DNA from: an uncultured Bacilli bacterium | GTDB lineage: Bacteria; Bacillota_I; Bacilli_A; RF39; UBA660 | DNA length: 8,115 bases | NCBI GenBank assembly: GCA_947632255.1 | Contig: CANROL010000046.1 | Location: 1 to 8,115, forward strand | Direction of reading: 5' to 3' | Part shown: one piece after another, positions 6,215-8,115 of the stretch | How the letters are laid out: each line of letters starts with the position of its first letter | Numbering within the stretch: the stretch's first letter is position 1 | Notes under the pieces: model-generated | Databases searched by the model: none | Told to the model about the DNA's origin: nothing | The model's input: only the letters and a program-made list of their open reading frames with translations | Position numbers and translations under genes: made by a program

Positions 6215-6243
6215 CCTTCAGTCTTTCTACGAAATACTGAAGG
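6215..6243. repeat. Hairpin spanning the stop codon of the surface-protein gene
   Basis: CCTTCAGT (6215-6222) and ACTGAAGG (6236-6243) pair perfectly. Inside them TTTC (6224-6227) and GAAA (6231-6234) pair around a 3-nt loop, giving a 12-bp stem with one mismatch. The stop codon (6227-6229) lies in the inner loop. No T run follows leftward. Confidence 0.6.
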
Positions 6244-7906
6244 GATCATTCGCTGTTCCCGAACCAGTTTTCAGAGTTCCAGATACCAGATTCAATACTG
6301 GCCGGAGCCCGCGCGTGTAGTCAACGTCGTTGCGGTACAGGCCGCCGCCGCCGTACGCGCTGAAGACGCGCGCACACGAACCACTGAAGTAAAAGGGCGA
6401 CATTGTCCAATAATACTGACTATTATATAAGTAATATTTTGTGTTAGTTCCATCCCAATAATTTCCTGCATATACTTGTTCATCTATTGTTGTTAATCCT
6501 ATTGGATATGTTAAACTTTTGGTTCCTTCTTTTGCTTCTTTTGATGTATATAAATCATGTTCTTTATCTTCACATAAGAAGGTGGGTTCATGTGTACTTG
6601 TTGTTCTTATATATCCTCCGTAGTATGTTTTTTGTGTTCCTGTTCCTAAACTATCATTTCTTTCTTTTGTTATATAATCATATGCTGTTCTATCACCACA
6701 AAATCCTGCATTTTTATCTATGTATCCATCATTATATTCATCTATTAAATTTTCACTAAACCAGTTTTCTAATTCTGTCTTTGCATTACTATCTGTTGTA
6801 TGTCCATTTCTTACTGGTGTATCTGGTGTATATGTATACTGATATCCTACATACTCTGCTTTATTATATGAATTATTAAATTCATAACTTCCTATCATGG
6901 TGCCTGCTCCTGTTTGAGCAGGTGCATTATTAGTTGTTGATGTTCCTGCATATATCATTCTTATACTTCCATCACCATTTATTCTGATTATCCTCCACCA
7001 TATATCTGCATTACTTTTATCTGTTCCAAATTTTACATAATTATTTTCTACTGTTCCTCTAAAATAATAACTTGTTGTTCCATTTTCATCAGGTGCTTCA
7101 TATATTCCATTTTCTTGATATGTACAACTTGTATCTTCACAACTTGTTCCATCAAAATGTGCTTCATTCCCTTGTGATACTAAATCTTCATTTAATGCTG
7201 TTAATTGAGCTAATGTTTTTTCTGATGCAGGTATATGTACTCCTGTATTATTAATTGTTATATCATTTATTGTAGATGTTATTTCTTTATCTTTATCTAA
7301 ATCTTGTGATTCATTAGGATTATTTGGATATTCTGTTATTAAATAATAATAAAATGTTTGATTTTCCCCTTTTACGGTATCTTGATATGTAAATTCTTCT
7401 GAATTTGTTGCTTCCCCAGTTCCTGTTGTTAAAACAAGTGGTGATGATAAAGCTTCATTTATTTGACAATTTTGCATGTATTGATATTCTGTTCCACTTA
7501 AAGTTTGACTTGGTTTTTCACATGTTACTACATCATCTATTTTGGCATTTAATTTATATAATTTATATACGACACTTCCAGCTACTAAAGTTTCTGATAC
7601 TCCTACTGAACCATTTAATGTATAAGTTATTTCATATTCATCAGTTATATCTTCAGTAGCTGTTTTAATAACTTCTACTTTAGCTATAATATAATTCATA
7701 GTTCCAGGATAAGTTTTCATATTACTAGAACTATCATAAGAAATATTAATTTTAAAATTAGGTAATGTTACAGTTTTACTAACTACACTTCCTGTTCCTG
7801 AACCTTCAAGGTTTGTATGTGAAACAAAGTACGCTAAAGATAAGCTAGTACCTATAATTACTAATATAACTAATACTAATAATAAATATTTAAAATTATT
7901 TTTCAT
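6227..7906 (-). CDS. Secreted/anchored surface protein, putative DGR target with C-type-lectin-like variable C-terminus
   Basis: The 559-aa protein begins with a basic end and a hydrophobic span (MKNNFK, then residues 7-27 ending LSLAYF). This resembles the signal region of TasA/camelysin-like, SipW-processed proteins and places the rest outside the cell. Residues 40-220 are beta-rich with Thr, Asn and Ser (YPGTMNYIIAKVEV; Cys129 and Cys147). Residues about 285-559 form a second domain: NADIWWRIIRINGDGSIRMIY (299-319), GFCGDR (401-406), YPIGLTTIDEQVYAGN (467-482), YYWTMSP (498-504) and GLRPVLNL (533-540). The WTMSP...RPVLNL layout resembles C-type-lectin/FGE-like ends of DGR target proteins. 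No LPXTG or C-terminal membrane span is seen. ATG 7906 has AGGAGG at 8 nt and a clear promoter. Codons 505-532 are GC-rich, unlike the rest of the gene. A ligand-binding role is inferred, not shown. Confidence 0.8.
   Translation of the reverse strand: MKNNFKYLLLVLVILVIIGTSLSLAYFVSHTNLEGSGTGSVVSKTVTLPNFKINISYDSSSNMKTYPGTMNYIIAKVEVIKTATEDITDEYEITYTLNGSVGVSETLVAGSVVYKLYKLNAKIDDVVTCEKPSQTLSGTEYQYMQNCQINEALSSPLVLTTGTGEATNSEEFTYQDTVKGENQTFYYYLITEYPNNPNESQDLDKDKEITSTINDITINNTGVHIPASEKTLAQLTALNEDLVSQGNEAHFDGTSCEDTSCTYQENGIYEAPDENGTTSYYFRGTVENNYVKFGTDKSNADIWWRIIRINGDGSIRMIYAGTSTTNNAPAQTGAGTMIGSYEFNNSYNKAEYVGYQYTYTPDTPVRNGHTTDSNAKTELENWFSENLIDEYNDGYIDKNAGFCGDRTAYDYITKERNDSLGTGTQKTYYGGYIRTTSTHEPTFLCEDKEHDLYTSKEAKEGTKSLTYPIGLTTIDEQVYAGNYWDGTNTKYYLYNSQYYWTMSPFYFSGSCARVFSAYGGGGLYRNDVDYTRGLRPVLNLVSGTLKTGSGTANDPFSIS
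6300..6313 (-). other. Candidate IMH-like GC box at the 3' end of the putative variable region
   Basis: The coding strand reads CGCGGGCTCCGGCC, with 13 of 14 bases G/C, encoding the start of the GLRP motif. In characterised DGRs a short G/C stretch (initiation of mutagenic homing) marks the 3' boundary of the variable region. Position and composition fit; function is inferred. Confidence 0.45.
6308..6409 (-). other. Putative DGR variable region (VR) within the surface-protein gene
   Basis: Within codons 505-532 (6394-6311) 18 of 28 codons end in C, 5 in T, 5 in G and none in A, although the genome strongly favours A/T. They include four consecutive GGC Gly codons. Adenine makes up only 11 of 84 coding-strand bases. 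This is what is left when AAC/AAT codons of a template repeat are randomised at A by a DGR reverse transcriptase (NNC/NNT codons). The block is flanked by the constant-looking YWTMSP upstream and GLRPV downstream. The true limits cannot be set without the template repeat. Confidence 0.65.
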
Positions 7907-7937
7907 AAATTTGTCCTCCTATTTTTCTTATAATAAA

Positions 7938-7966
7938 ATTATAACTTAATATTGGATATTTTACAA
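7938..7966 (-). promoter_or_regulatory. Promoter of the surface-protein gene
   Basis: TTGTAA (7961-7966), a 17-nt spacer and a perfect TATAAT (7938-7943) lie on the minus strand. Transcription would start at about 7931, giving a leader of about 25 nt that carries AGGAGG 8 nt before the ATG at 7906. Confidence 0.7.
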
Positions 7967-8090
7967 GTAAAAAAATCTATTTATTAAAATTAGTATATTT
8001 TGTCGAAAAATGTTCAAAATTCCCAAATTTGTTCCCTAAATTACGAAAAAAAAAGGAAATCACAACTTTTTGGGTAATAAATAATAGTGA

Positions 8091-8115
8091 AAGGAGGATT
8101 TTTTTTGATGAATAC
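8091..8115 (+). CDS. 5' end of a rightward gene (cut by window edge)
   Basis: A strong ribosome site AAGGAGG (8091-8097) is followed by eight T residues (8099-8106), then TTG at 8105-8107 and ATG at 8108-8110 in the same frame. Spacing is 7 nt to TTG and 10 nt to ATG. Only two or three codons (ATG AAT AC) are visible, so the product cannot be named. The feature span includes the ribosome site; coding begins at 8105 or 8108. It is divergent from the surface-protein gene. No convincing promoter was found in the 200-nt intergenic region on this strand. Confidence 0.6.

Noticed and set aside
6308..6394. GC-rich block as a foreign insertion or insertion sequence
   Set aside because: There are no flanking direct repeats or transposase, and the reading frame with the conserved WTMSP and GLRPV motifs runs through it unbroken.
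6077..6430. Plus-strand open frame opposite the 3' end of the surface-protein gene
   Set aside because: It is antisense to a well-supported gene, lacks a ribosome site, and its Ala/Arg/Val-rich end simply reads the GC-rich block backwards.
6292..6483. Short minus-strand frame over the GC-rich block
   Set aside because: It is an alternative frame of the surface-protein gene without a start signal; its Ala/Arg/Thr richness is a composition artefact.
6487..7659. Several plus-strand frames of 60-90 aa rich in Leu, His and Phe
   Set aside because: These are antisense shadows of the Thr/Asn/Glu-rich surface protein, with no ribosome sites and unnatural residue composition.
1..8115. Mycoplasma-type code with TGA as Trp
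   Set aside because: Trp residues use TGG, including the WW pair of the surface protein; conserved genes contain no internal TGA, and the Smr gene ends at TGA at the natural family length.
1..8115. tRNA, rRNA, CRISPR array, reverse transcriptase or template repeat
   Set aside because: I looked on both strands and saw no such structures; no second GC-rich stretch resembling the variable block exists in the window.

Overview
The window is AT-rich bacterial DNA that uses standard stop codons and TGG for Trp. It has Firmicutes-type Shine-Dalgarno sequences, TTGACA/TATAAT promoters and TTG starts. Gene content (SUF cluster in the order C-D-S-U, Fmt, a PfkB-family kinase, a lone Smr domain) suggests a small-genome member of the Bacilli/Mollicutes side of the Firmicutes, of the kind common in gut metagenomes. 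That assignment is inference from composition and gene content. All genes except one fragment at the right edge run leftward on the minus strand.

From right to left: a rightward gene begins at about 8108 and leaves the window. Divergent from it, with its own promoter, is a 559-aa secreted or membrane-anchored surface protein (7906-6227). Its last 60 codons change abruptly from AT-rich to very GC-rich (45 of 60 bases are G/C at 6301-6360). This looks like the variable region of a diversity-generating retroelement (DGR) target. A perfect 12-bp inverted repeat with a 4-nt loop lies just beyond the stop codon. No reverse transcriptase or template repeat is present in the window.

Next come a PfkB-family sugar kinase with a Pro/Glu/Lys-rich tail and a translationally coupled Smr-domain protein (5992-4689). 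A textbook extended promoter then drives a 139-aa protein of unknown function. A hairpin separates it from a 268-aa unknown protein, which sits directly before an iron-sulfur assembly operon: sufC, a half-length SufD-like protein, sufS and sufU, tightly packed or overlapping. A hairpin at the sufU stop precedes the 5' part of fmt (methionyl-tRNA formyltransferase), cut by the left edge.

The SUF genes together would move sulfur from cysteine (SufS) through SufU to a SufC/SufD-like scaffold driven by ATP. The usual sufB is not next to sufU, so the scaffold is either reduced or partly encoded elsewhere. The strongest candidate for something unusual is the surface protein with its GC-rich, apparently hypervariable C-terminus.
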